A DNA stretch of 64,000 nt from Stieleria maiorica. GTDB lineage: Bacteria > Planctomycetota > Planctomycetia > Pirellulales > Pirellulaceae. Positions 1-7,470 of the stretch are shown piece after piece (the stretch's first letter is position 1; the number at the start of each line of letters is the position of its first letter). The stretch is from the NCBI RefSeq assembly GCF_008035925.1, contig NZ_CP036264.1, positions 1,895,409 to 1,959,408 on the forward strand, given 5' to 3'. Below the pieces are notes generated by a model. That model searched no databases. It was not told the origin of the DNA and was given only the letters and a program-made list of their open reading frames with translations. A program made the position numbers and the translations under genes.

Positions 1-1
1 C

Positions 2-70
2 GACTTCCAAAAGAGCGTCGATGCGGTCAAGAGCCTGGTCGCGTCGATGGACGAATTGCTGGCCGGCTAG
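2..70 (+). CDS. C-terminal end of a truncated upstream gene
   Basis: An open frame enters from the left edge and stops at TAG (68-70), encoding the last 22 residues, which end in MDELLAG. The residues read like an amphipathic helix. The stop overlaps, tail to tail, the stop of the minus-strand NHL gene within the 4-bp sequence CTAG. Such tight convergent packing suggests a real gene end. The product cannot be identified from this fragment. Confidence 0.5.
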   Translation, partial: DFQKSVDAVKSLVASMDELLAG

Positions 71-1080
71 ACCGGCAAACGCGTCCGCTGGATGCGGTGA
101 TTGTTGCTGTCCAGGACGTGCATTCGTTGTTTTGAATCGACGACCAGCCCCCAGGGCTGGTAGAGCTGGCCGATCTCGAATCCCGGCGCCCCCCAGATCG
201 CCTGTGGGGTGCCGTCGGCCGCCAGCCGTTGAATCCGCTGGTTGCCGTATTCGCAAACCAGCACCCCTCCGTCGCCCAGCAGCGCCAGGTCATAGGGGTA
301 GTGAAACTGTCCCGGCTGTTCGCCTTGCCGGCCCCAGGCGTCGATCCAGCGTGGCTGCGAACCACTGATGTCGTAGCGTTGGATGCGATGATTGCAGGCG
401 TCGGCGATCCACAGTGTGTCGCCGGCGATCACCAGACTTTGCGGCCGGACGAATTTTTCTATCTCACGTCCCGTGCCGCCCCACTGGGTGATGAAATTGC
501 CGTCCGGATCGAACTTCTGGATCCGATCAGAGTCCCCGTATTCACCGATGTAGTAGCAACCGTCGCGGTCGGAAACGGCATCGGTGACGAACGCAAACTG
601 CCCCGGGTCGCGGCCCGCCTGGCCCCCGATTTCCTTCTCCTGGACCCGGCTTCCGTCCAGGGTGTAAACCAGCATGCGGTAGTAGTGCGTGTCGGCGACC
701 AGTAACAAGTCGTCCTCGGGCGCACGTCGGTGCTGAATCGCCAACCCGGTCGGCCGCCCATTCTTCGTTTCTGGTGTTTTCCACTCCCGTAGCCAATTCC
801 CATCGCGGTCAAAGACTTGGATGCGGCCGGTTGTATCGACGATGTACAGTTGGTCGTTGCGATCGATGGTGATCGCGCGGGGTTTTAGAAATCGCCCCGC
901 ACTCTGGCCCCTGCGTCCCCACACCAACTCCGTTCGTCCATGCCCGCTGGCCGGAACGCATCCGGTTGCGGCGGCGCCGACGGCCGCAGCGGCAATCAGT
1001 CCGGTACGGCGCAGCATTTCACGCCGCAGCATTTCACGGCGCAGCGTTGCGGGGGAATGTCGCAGGTCCGGTTGGCTCAT
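67..1080 (-). CDS. Exported NHL-repeat beta-propeller protein with Tat/lipoprotein signal
   Basis: This 337-residue protein has an unusual N-terminus. Residues about 14-25 carry a duplicated RREML segment followed by RRTG, then a hydrophobic stretch and a lipobox-like ATGC near residue 41. This suggests twin-arginine export and lipidation. The rest contains repeated NHL motifs (for example LWIADACNHRIQRYD and VLDSNNHRIQR), expected to form a six-bladed propeller. Such domains bind proteins or ligands, or act as lyases or lactonases, so substrate cannot be assigned. The ATG at 1080 is the natural start. At DNA level the N-terminus holds a short direct repeat (about 1010-1045) of the type that changes copy number by slippage. 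Confidence 0.8.
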   Translation of the reverse strand: MSQPDLRHSPATLRREMLRREMLRRTGLIAAAAVGAAATGCVPASGHGRTELVWGRRGQSAGRFLKPRAITIDRNDQLYIVDTTGRIQVFDRDGNWLREWKTPETKNGRPTGLAIQHRRAPEDDLLLVADTHYYRMLVYTLDGSRVQEKEIGGQAGRDPGQFAFVTDAVSDRDGCYYIGEYGDSDRIQKFDPDGNFITQWGGTGREIEKFVRPQSLVIAGDTLWIADACNHRIQRYDISGSQPRWIDAWGRQGEQPGQFHYPYDLALLGDGGVLVCEYGNQRIQRLAADGTPQAIWGAPGFEIGQLYQPWGLVVDSKQRMHVLDSNNHRIQRTRLPV

Positions 1081-1313
1081 GTGTCTATTTGACGACGGTG
1101 GAATCGGCTTTGGGTGCCGCGACTCGTTTTTTCTGGCAGCATCGTCATTCTACAGGGCTTTTCCGAATCGTCCGGTTGTCGACCTATTTTTGCCGCTCGT
1201 ACAATGTCCACAACCGCTCCGCCAAGGTTCGCCGCCATCCCAGCGATGATTCGATCCGGCGGCCGCGAGCGTTTTTTTGTGTGACCAGTTGACAGCCTGA
1301 TTCGTCGGTATTC

Positions 1314-2459
1314 ATGACCAAAGTCCTTGACCTTCGCGAAACCGACGACCCCAGCGACATCATTCACCGCACCGTCCAGGCGTTGACCGAAGGCCAGGTG
1401 GTCGCGCTGCCGACCGACACGGTGTACGGGATCGCCGCCCACGCGTTGAATGTGCAGGCGGTGGAGCGAATTGTTGAAATCAAAGGCCGCGACGAAGAAC
1501 CGATGGCGATCTCGGTGAGGAGCCGGCAGGCGGCCGAAGATTTTTTTTGCGAGGCGTCTCCGGTCGCTCGGCGGTTGAGCCACCGCTGCTGGCCGGGGCC
1601 GTTGACGCTGGTCACCCCGTGCCAAAACGATCATTCGGCCGTTCATCAGTTGCCCGCGTCGGTCCGCAGCCGCATCACCGGCCCGGGCGGGGGAATCGGG
1701 TTCCGCGTGGTGGACCACCGCATCTTGGAAGCGATCCACCGATTTATGGCTGCCCCGCTGGTCCTGACGAGTGCCAATTTAAGCGGAAAACCGGCCGAAA
1801 CGACCGCCGAAGGCGTGCTGGAACAACTCTCCGGGACGCTACCACTGCTGCTCGACGACGGCCCAACTCGTTATGGTGGGGCGTCGACGGTGGCCCGCGT
1901 GATCGGGAACCGCTGGGAACTGTTGCGTGAAGGAGTGATCGAACGAGCCGCCATGAACCAATTCGTCAAACCCGTTATCGTAATGGTATGCACCGGCAAC
2001 ACCTGTCGCAGCCCGATGGCGGAAACCCTGATGCGAGAATTACTGCGAAAAAAGATGGGCCGGGAAGACGCGGTCCGGGTTTTATCGGCAGGGGTCGCCG
2101 CGTCGACCGGAGGAAGCGCGAGCCCGCAATCGATCGAGGTGATGGGAGAGCGTAAACTGGACTTAACCGGACATGCCAGCCAACCGTTGAATGAAGACAT
2201 CATGAACGTTGCCGATCTCGTGCTGACCATGACACGTTCCCACCGTGCCACCATCCTGGCCGCTTGGCCGGACATGCACGATCGTGTGTTCACCTTGCGG
2301 CATGACGGCGGCGACATCTCCGACCCGATCGGGATGCCCGTCGATGCCTACCGGCAGTGCGCCGACCAAATGGAAGGCGAGCTGGAAAAATGGTTTGAAC
2401 GTCTAAGCGACGACTTTTTTCCTGAAGTCTCCGACGGAGACAAGGAGGAGTCTGTGTAA
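1314..2459 (+). CDS. tsaC: Fusion of TsaC/Sua5 (YrdC) with a low-MW phosphatase, arginine-phosphatase type
   Basis: This is a two-domain protein of 381 residues. Residues about 12-210 are a YrdC/Sua5 domain, with PTDTVYGIA, the KGRDEEPM motif and SANLSGKP; the family makes threonylcarbamoyl-AMP for the t6A tRNA modification. Residues about 218-365 are a low-molecular-weight phosphatase, with the loop CTGNTCRS (nucleophile Cys226, Arg232) and the general-acid motif SDPIG. The residue two before the second loop Cys is Thr230. In Bacillus YwlE a Thr here favours phospho-arginine, whereas tyrosine phosphatases usually have Ile. Bacillus keeps ywlC (Sua5), ywlE and ywlF (RpiB) together, and here rpiB follows directly: the TAA stop and the ATG share one base. 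The phospho-arginine substrate is an inference; no McsB kinase lies nearby. Confidence 0.92.
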   Translation: MTKVLDLRETDDPSDIIHRTVQALTEGQVVALPTDTVYGIAAHALNVQAVERIVEIKGRDEEPMAISVRSRQAAEDFFCEASPVARRLSHRCWPGPLTLVTPCQNDHSAVHQLPASVRSRITGPGGGIGFRVVDHRILEAIHRFMAAPLVLTSANLSGKPAETTAEGVLEQLSGTLPLLLDDGPTRYGGASTVARVIGNRWELLREGVIERAAMNQFVKPVIVMVCTGNTCRSPMAETLMRELLRKKMGREDAVRVLSAGVAASTGGSASPQSIEVMGERKLDLTGHASQPLNEDIMNVADLVLTMTRSHRATILAAWPDMHDRVFTLRHDGGDISDPIGMPVDAYRQCADQMEGELEKWFERLSDDFFPEVSDGDKEESV

Positions 2460-3082
2460 TGCGAATTTCACTCGGAAGCGATCACCGCGGCGTGCAGATC
2501 AAGGCCCGCCTGATTCAATCCCTGACCGCCAACGCGTTCGAGGTGCTCGACGAAGGCACCTACGGCGACTCCTCGGTCGACTATCCCGATTTTGCCGAAG
2601 TGGTCGCCAAACGCGTCAGCGACGGCCAGGCCGATCGCGGTATTTTGATCTGTGGCACCGGCATCGGGATGGCCATCACCGCCAACAAGTTCCCCGGAGT
2701 CCGTGCCGCACCCTGCTACGACGAAGTCATGGTCGAAATGAGCCGGCGACACAACGACGTCAACGTGCTGTGTCTGCCCGGCGACTTGATCGGCGAACGA
2801 TCCATCGATGATCTGGTGCTCCGCTGGTTGCAAACCGATTTCGACGGCGGACGCCACGCCGAACGCATCGCCAAGATCAATAAGATCGAAAAGGAAAATG
2901 TGAACGAACGCAGTTGCCGGCCCAGCGATCACGGCCAAGCCAGCGCCAACGGTCAAGCCAGCGCCAACGGCCAAGCCAACGGCCAAGCCAACGGCCAAGC
3001 CAGCGCCAACGGCCAAGCCAGCGCCAACGGTCAAGCCAGCGCCAACGGTCAGCCCGCCGCGGCGGATTCATCGGCCACATGA
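2459..3082 (+). CDS. rpiB: Ribose-5-phosphate isomerase B with a repetitive C-terminal tail
   Basis: RpiB interconverts ribose-5-phosphate and ribulose-5-phosphate in the pentose phosphate pathway. Residues 1-145 match the family: GSDHRG near the N-terminus, ILICGTGIG with the likely catalytic Cys65, and the RRHND motif with His98. A strong ribosome site (AGGAGG, about 2443-2448) precedes the ATG. The stop TGA overlaps the holB ATG as ATGA. Residues about 158-200 are not part of the enzyme. They are a low-complexity tail of GQASAN and GQAN units encoded by a DNA tandem repeat. The usual family length is about 145-150 residues, so the tail is a lineage-specific or strain-specific addition. Confidence 0.93.
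   Translation: MRISLGSDHRGVQIKARLIQSLTANAFEVLDEGTYGDSSVDYPDFAEVVAKRVSDGQADRGILICGTGIGMAITANKFPGVRAAPCYDEVMVEMSRRHNDVNVLCLPGDLIGERSIDDLVLRWLQTDFDGGRHAERIAKINKIEKENVNERSCRPSDHGQASANGQASANGQANGQANGQASANGQASANGQASANGQPAAADSSAT
2933..3052 (+). repeat. In-gene tandem repeat (12/18-bp units) in the rpiB 3' end
   Basis: About seven units of GGCCAAGCCAGCGCCAAC (18 bp) or the shorter GGCCAAGCCAAC (12 bp) follow each other. Both unit lengths are multiples of three, so copy-number change keeps the rpiB frame. The units encode GQASAN/GQAN and reach to within 30 bp of the stop and the overlapping holB start. Confidence 0.9.
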
Positions 3083-4104
3083 TCGCGTCCTGGAACGATT
3101 TGATCGGGAACCGTCACCTGGAATCCTGGTTCGGCAATTCGATCCGGCAACAACGCTTCGGCGGCAGCTTTCTGTTGGTCGGCCCCCCCGGCATCGGCAA
3201 ACGCAGCGTCGCCACGCTGCTGGCCCGGACGCTGCTGTGCAACCGCAATCCGCCCGAGTCGATGCAGCCCTGTGGAGCCTGCGAAGCCTGTGTGCAGGTC
3301 AACGCCGAAACACACCCCGATCTGATTCGTGTTCGCAAACCGCACGACAAGACGGTGATTCCCGTCGACTTGTTGATCGGTCGCCCCGAAGTGCGGATGC
3401 AAGAAGGGTTCTGCCGCGATATCCGCTTGAGCCCCTACTGCGGACGCCGCAAGGTTGCGATTCTCGAGGACGCCGATTTTCTGAACGAAGAAGGTGCTAA
3501 CTGCCTGCTCAAGACGCTCGAGGAACCGCCCTCGGATGCCGTCATCATGTTGGTCGGGACCAGCGAGCAAAAACAGTTGCCCACCATCCGTTCGCGGTGC
3601 CAGGTGATCCGGTTCGCACCGTTGGGCGATGAAGACGCCGTGCGGTTGATCAGCCAGGTTCATCAGGTCCAGGCCGACGCGGCGGAGATCTCACGTGCGG
3701 TCGATATCTCCGCGGGAGACATCCCGGCGGCGCTGCGTCTGCTCGGTGGCGATTCCAGCCGCTTCCGCGATGCCTTCATCGGTGCACTTTCGGGGCCCTT
3801 CCCCGACCCGATCGCGATTCGCCGGATCGTCACGACGCGGGTGGACGAAGCCGGCAAGGACGCGCCGAAAAAACGTGCCGTGCTGCGCGATGTCTTTTCC
3901 ATGGCCGTCGGGCACTTCCGCAAAGCGATGCGTGACGAAGCCTTCGCCGCCTCGGCCCGGCCGATCACCCTGGCGCGACTGGACCGCAGCATTCGCGCAC
4001 TCCGTGAACTGGAACGGATGGCCAACGTTTCCACCTTGATCGATTGCTTCGCCGCCGACATCGCCGCCGGCCAAACGGGTGACCGGGGTGAGATCGGCTC
4101 CTAA
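3079..4104 (+). CDS. holB: DNA polymerase III clamp-loader subunit delta'
   Basis: The 341-residue product is the AAA+ delta' subunit of the clamp loader, which helps place the sliding clamp on DNA. It has GPPGIGKR (residues 35-42, P-loop-like), a zinc site with Cys54, Cys65, Cys68 and Cys71, a Walker B-like ILEDAD, and the SRC motif (172-174), which supplies an arginine finger in clamp loaders. The start chosen is the ATG at 3079, which overlaps the rpiB stop (ATGA). Reading further upstream in this frame only translates the rpiB tandem repeat and is not credible. Its 3' end overlaps the next gene by about 26 bp. Confidence 0.92.
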   Translation: MIASWNDLIGNRHLESWFGNSIRQQRFGGSFLLVGPPGIGKRSVATLLARTLLCNRNPPESMQPCGACEACVQVNAETHPDLIRVRKPHDKTVIPVDLLIGRPEVRMQEGFCRDIRLSPYCGRRKVAILEDADFLNEEGANCLLKTLEEPPSDAVIMLVGTSEQKQLPTIRSRCQVIRFAPLGDEDAVRLISQVHQVQADAAEISRAVDISAGDIPAALRLLGGDSSRFRDAFIGALSGPFPDPIAIRRIVTTRVDEAGKDAPKKRAVLRDVFSMAVGHFRKAMRDEAFAASARPITLARLDRSIRALRELERMANVSTLIDCFAADIAAGQTGDRGEIGS

Positions 4105-4522
4105 AACAGCATCGCTTTCGGTGACCGTGGAACTTTGGGCGGCTCGATTGCCCGGCCCCTTTCGCTTTGCCGAACACTGTTGGCTGCTGGTCCGTCGTGG
4201 CGAACAAGTCGACCGCTGGGAGGTCTGGCAGGACGCGGACTTCGGCGGGGACAGTTGGGGGCATGTGCATCGAAATCTGATGGCCCCGACGGCCGGCATT
4301 CGCAACCACCCCGCGTATTGGCTGCACCAGTGGCACGGAGAACCGGCCGATCAACTGGCTCAACGCATCGAAGACGCACCGAACTCGTATCCCTGGTGCG
4401 GGCTTTACCGTTACGTCCCCGGCCCCAACAGCAACACCTTCGTCCAGTGGTGCCTGGAAGATCGTTATCGGTTGTCTTGGCGAAGCGTCGGGGCCGGCTA
4501 TGCGCGTCGGGCGCGGGGCTGA
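4079..4522 (+). CDS. DUF3750 family protein
   Basis: A 147-residue protein that I recognise as DUF3750 from its GLYRYVPGPNSNTFVQW segment (about residues 102-118) and the aromatic-rich body. The family is uncharacterised; the conserved GPNSNTF block suggests a small enzyme or binding fold, but this is a guess. It overlaps the holB end by about 26 bp, so it is probably co-transcribed and translationally coupled. It is followed directly by a minisatellite. The exact start is uncertain; an ATG at 4079 fits the overlap. Confidence 0.7.
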   Translation: MTGVRSAPKTASLSVTVELWAARLPGPFRFAEHCWLLVRRGEQVDRWEVWQDADFGGDSWGHVHRNLMAPTAGIRNHPAYWLHQWHGEPADQLAQRIEDAPNSYPWCGLYRYVPGPNSNTFVQWCLEDRYRLSWRSVGAGYARRARG

Positions 4523-4541
4523 AGCGGGGAGGAACGCGATT

Positions 4542-4701
4542 GGTCAAAAAATGGGGTGGTCAAAAAATGGGGTGCGCAGAAAATGGGGTGCGCAGAAAAT
4601 GGGGTGCGCAGAAAATGGGGTGCGCAGAAAATGGGGTGCGCAGAAAATGGGGTGCGCAGAAAATGGGGTGCGCAGAAAATGGGGTGCGCAGAAAATGGCG
4701 C
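4542..4701. repeat. 16-bp minisatellite, ten units
   Basis: Two units of GGTCAAAAAATGGGGT are followed by eight of GCGCAGAAAATGGGGT, with the last slightly changed. Units are almost identical, which points to recent expansion. Because 16 is not a multiple of three, all frames stay open and yield spurious peptides on both strands. No gene is supported here. Confidence 0.95.
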
Positions 4702-4822
4702 GAGCGCCGGTATCATTCCTTTCAGCATTCGGAGCTTCTGATTTGCACGGCGTAATCTCAGACGCCATCAGGCACCTGATGTCCCGACAGTGGCAAGCAA
4801 TCACGACAGCTGGATCGTTGGT

Positions 4823-5956
4823 ATGAACACGACATCAGATATCATTGTCGCGAGTCTGGACTCCTTTGACGCGATCCTTGCTGACGTTCGCAATGCGATG
4901 GAGTTGGATGTCACGCCAAAAGGAAACGTCAGCATCGACGACATCGTCGCTGTCGTTGCGATTCATCGAAACGTCATCGACGATCGTTCGGAATGGAGGA
5001 AAATCCGACGTGAAGTCTACGCCCGCTTTGCCTCTCACGAAGTGATCGCGACACGAACGCTTGCCGCGATCCCGGATTCAGTACGCGACGAAATCGCAGC
5101 ATTGATGAATCAGGATGTCGGATCAATCGCTCCCCGTTGGGTCGAACTCGACGACGCGACGCCGCCGGATCATGATTCGGCGCTTCACGCACTGCGACGC
5201 CTTGTCGACGTCTGTAAGCAGGCAAAAGCCTCCCGGCTCTGTGTAATGTTGCGTACAAACCAACCGCCGAATGACTTCGAAACCGCTTTCAACAAGGCAG
5301 CCGGAAAACGGCTTCCGAAATTCCAGAAGGCCTTCGATTCATGGAATGACTCGAAAAAGTACGAGGCACACCAACGATACAACTATTATCGAAAGCAAGG
5401 TGTCGAGGATTGCCTGGATCAAGTCCTGAGAGACTTCAGTCGACCCAAGACGTCTCGGCTGAATCTGAAGACGGATCAACGCAAGATTCGCAAGTACATC
5501 ACCAAGCGAGTGAAGAGCTATTCCAAATCACCATCGCCCGCGTTGGGTGATCCCGGCGACCCGATCGGAAGGATCGCACTCGAATTTGACCTCGAATACG
5601 AAGGCTTCGTTGACCTGGTTTTTGATACGCGCCCCGATGCTGCCGAAGCGCATGAGTTTGTTGAGGACACGGGGGACCGTCTTGAACTTTATCACTGGTT
5701 CGAAGGCACGGAGCGATTTGCTTGTGAGAACCTGCCGTTGAAGATCACCTTGCAGGACGGAAGCAAGGTCGTCATTGAACCCGATTCCGATGGCGAAGCA
5801 TACGATCAATACGTCGGAGAGATGCTTCGCGAGACGTTGGTCGAACTTCGACAAGCAGGGACGTTTTCAAATTTGCCGATCGCCGATTCCTGTGTTTTGT
5901 CTGTTGGAGGCGTCCACACGAATTACTTCTGGCAATCGGGGATTGAGCCGGCGTAG
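4823..5956 (+). CDS. Hypothetical protein, family not recognised
   Basis: A soluble-looking protein of about 377 residues with no signal peptide or membrane segment. The first half is mostly helical; the middle (about residues 150-235) is rich in Lys, Tyr and Gln (KYEAHQRYNYYRKQG, KRVKSYSK). The second half is acidic and beta-like and ends in GGVHTNYFWQSG. I chose the ATG at 4823; a GTG at 4790 adds 11 residues. Base composition is somewhat lower in G+C than its neighbours, and it sits between a minisatellite and a decayed repeat unit, so it may be an accessory gene. No function is proposed. Confidence 0.6.
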   Translation: MNTTSDIIVASLDSFDAILADVRNAMELDVTPKGNVSIDDIVAVVAIHRNVIDDRSEWRKIRREVYARFASHEVIATRTLAAIPDSVRDEIAALMNQDVGSIAPRWVELDDATPPDHDSALHALRRLVDVCKQAKASRLCVMLRTNQPPNDFETAFNKAAGKRLPKFQKAFDSWNDSKKYEAHQRYNYYRKQGVEDCLDQVLRDFSRPKTSRLNLKTDQRKIRKYITKRVKSYSKSPSPALGDPGDPIGRIALEFDLEYEGFVDLVFDTRPDAAEAHEFVEDTGDRLELYHWFEGTERFACENLPLKITLQDGSKVVIEPDSDGEAYDQYVGEMLRETLVELRQAGTFSNLPIADSCVLSVGGVHTNYFWQSGIEPA

Positions 5957-6026
5957 GGGGGCGACGGGTGGGCGGGGCAGCCGGCGGTGTCACGCCGATT
6001 GACTTCATCCGATTGCACGTGGGACC

Positions 6027-6104
6027 AGCCGTCACGCGCGAGCGTACGGGCCTCATGCTCCGAAAAAACGCCCTGATCCCGTAGGCTGGCGCCAAACGGC
6101 TGAC
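6027..6104 (+). repeat. Decayed single unit of the 95-bp RAYT-linked repeat
   Basis: This stretch aligns with the 45-47 kb array. It holds CGCGCGAGCGTACGGGC, then, after a diverged middle, CCGTAGGCTGGCGCCAAACGGCTGA. Order and spacing match the array unit. The rest of 5957-6181 shows no gene. Confidence 0.75.
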
Positions 6105-6181
6105 TATGTCGGCAGGCCGGTCAGTCGGCGGGCAAAACCAATCCATTTTTGATCAACAATCTGCACCGCTCTGCCGCAGCA

Positions 6182-7108
6182 TCATTCCACATGCAGGTAG
6201 CCCTGCGGCGAGAGTCTCAAATACTTGCCTTCGTGGATTCTCCACAGCCCGGTGCGTCCGACGATTTTTCCGATCGCGGTCAACGGCGCGGGTAGATCTG
6301 CGGTCACCAATCGCTCGGCGTCATCCGGTGAGACGGTCAGCAGCAGTTCAAAGTCTTCGCCGTCGCTCCAGGCGTGCTGGAAGGGTTCGCGGCCGGTCTT
6401 GGCGGACAACTTGATCGCGTCGGGGTGGATCGGAATCGCGTCGACGTCCAATTCGACACCGTAGCCGCTGCTGGCGCACATCCGGTCCAGATCCAGGGAC
6501 AGGCCGTCGCTGACATCGATCGCCGCATGCACGGTGGCCAGCTTGCGGATGGCGGCGGCGAGTTCCAGACGCGGCGTCGGTCTCAGGTGCCGGCCGACGA
6601 TGCTTCCTCCAAAGCTGCCACTGGCCAGCACGACGTCGCCTTCGACCGCGCCGCTTCGCAACCAGGGATCACCGCCGGCCACGTGACCGAGCAATGTGAT
6701 GCTGATCGCCAGCGGACCGTCATAGGTCGACAGGTCGCCGCCCGCGATGGCGACATCGTATTGCTTGGCCGCTTCGATGATCCCCTCGTAGACCTCACCG
6801 GCAACCTTCGTCGCGTTTTGTTTGGGCAGCGTCAACGTGACCAGGGCGCTGGTCGCGACCGCTCCCATCGCCGCCATGTCGCTCAGGTTGATCGCCATCG
6901 CCTTGTAACCGACATCGGACAAATCGTGTTCGTCGAAGGCGAAGTCGACGCCGTCGATGATCTGGTCGGTGCAGGCGACCAGCGGGGATGCGGGCGATCG
7001 GATGACAGCGGCATCGTCTCCGATTCCGACATCGACCTGGGGCAGCGACCGCGTGCGGCCTTTCAGATAGGCGAGAAAGGATTGTTCCATGGTGTCCTGT
7101 TCTTTCAT
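6182..7108 (-). CDS. thiL: Thiamine-monophosphate kinase
   Basis: ThiL phosphorylates thiamine monophosphate to the active cofactor thiamine diphosphate. The 308-residue protein shows the family's VGIGDDAAV (about residues 27-35), the NLSDMAAMGA block (74-83), AGGD in the centre and the DVSDGLSLDLDR segment that helps bind ATP and metal. It is the last gene of the minus-strand series tig, phosphatase, acylphosphatase, thiL, about 90 bp after acylphosphatase. The second ATG at 7090 has an AGGA just upstream and is an alternative start. No TPP riboswitch was seen upstream. Confidence 0.93.
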   Translation of the reverse strand: MKEQDTMEQSFLAYLKGRTRSLPQVDVGIGDDAAVIRSPASPLVACTDQIIDGVDFAFDEHDLSDVGYKAMAINLSDMAAMGAVATSALVTLTLPKQNATKVAGEVYEGIIEAAKQYDVAIAGGDLSTYDGPLAISITLLGHVAGGDPWLRSGAVEGDVVLASGSFGGSIVGRHLRPTPRLELAAAIRKLATVHAAIDVSDGLSLDLDRMCASSGYGVELDVDAIPIHPDAIKLSAKTGREPFQHAWSDGEDFELLLTVSPDDAERLVTADLPAPLTAIGKIVGRTGLWRIHEGKYLRLSPQGYLHVE

Positions 7109-7200
7109 AGAAACCGATTAAATCAACACGCCGTTTCGGGATTGGTGATGCGGCGATCGACAGGCTGGAAGCCAGGCCCACCCGTTTGCACCGCGGGCGC

Positions 7201-7470
7201 CTATCCGATGGAGAAACCACTTTCCCGTTTCAGCGATTCTGTCCAGGTGACATCACAATCGTCGATCGAGCCGGCCGGGCGAGCTGCGACGCGATCGACC
7301 AGCTCCTTCAATTGCCCTTTCGGACCGTCGGCGTCGACCAGCACGCTTCCGTCGGGCTCGTTACGGACAAAACCGTGGATGTCCAATCCCCGTGAATGAA
7401 ACAACACGGTCGCGCGAAAGCCGACCCCTTGAACGCGTCCCCGATAGCGAGCGATCAATCGAACGTTCAT
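7201..7470 (-). CDS. acyP: Acylphosphatase
   Basis: A small 89-residue enzyme that hydrolyses acyl phosphates such as carbamoyl phosphate. It has the signature GRVQGVGFR with the phosphate-binding Arg, followed by GFVRNEPDGSV, whose Asn orients the attacking water. Its ATG overlaps the TGA of the upstream phosphatase gene (ATGA, 7467-7470), showing translational coupling. Longer readings in this frame upstream lie within the phosphatase gene and are not credible. Confidence 0.92.
   Translation of the reverse strand: MNVRLIARYRGRVQGVGFRATVLFHSRGLDIHGFVRNEPDGSVLVDADGPKGQLKELVDRVAARPAGSIDDCDVTWTESLKRESGFSIG

Noticed and set aside
1286..1313. TTGACA near the TsaC fusion start as promoter
   Set aside because: The only candidate -10 is 14 bp away and falls on the start codon; spacing and position do not fit.
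2914..3078. Longer holB start reading the SQRQRPSQR repeat
   Set aside because: The extra residues are the rpiB tandem repeat in another frame; the ATGA overlap start at 3079 is better supported.
4498..4826. Small proteins rich in RKWGAQKMGCAENG repeats
   Set aside because: They arise from the 16-bp minisatellite in every frame and strand.
7109..7200. TPP riboswitch near thiL
   Set aside because: The gap is short, inside a gene series, and no conserved THI-box motifs are visible.
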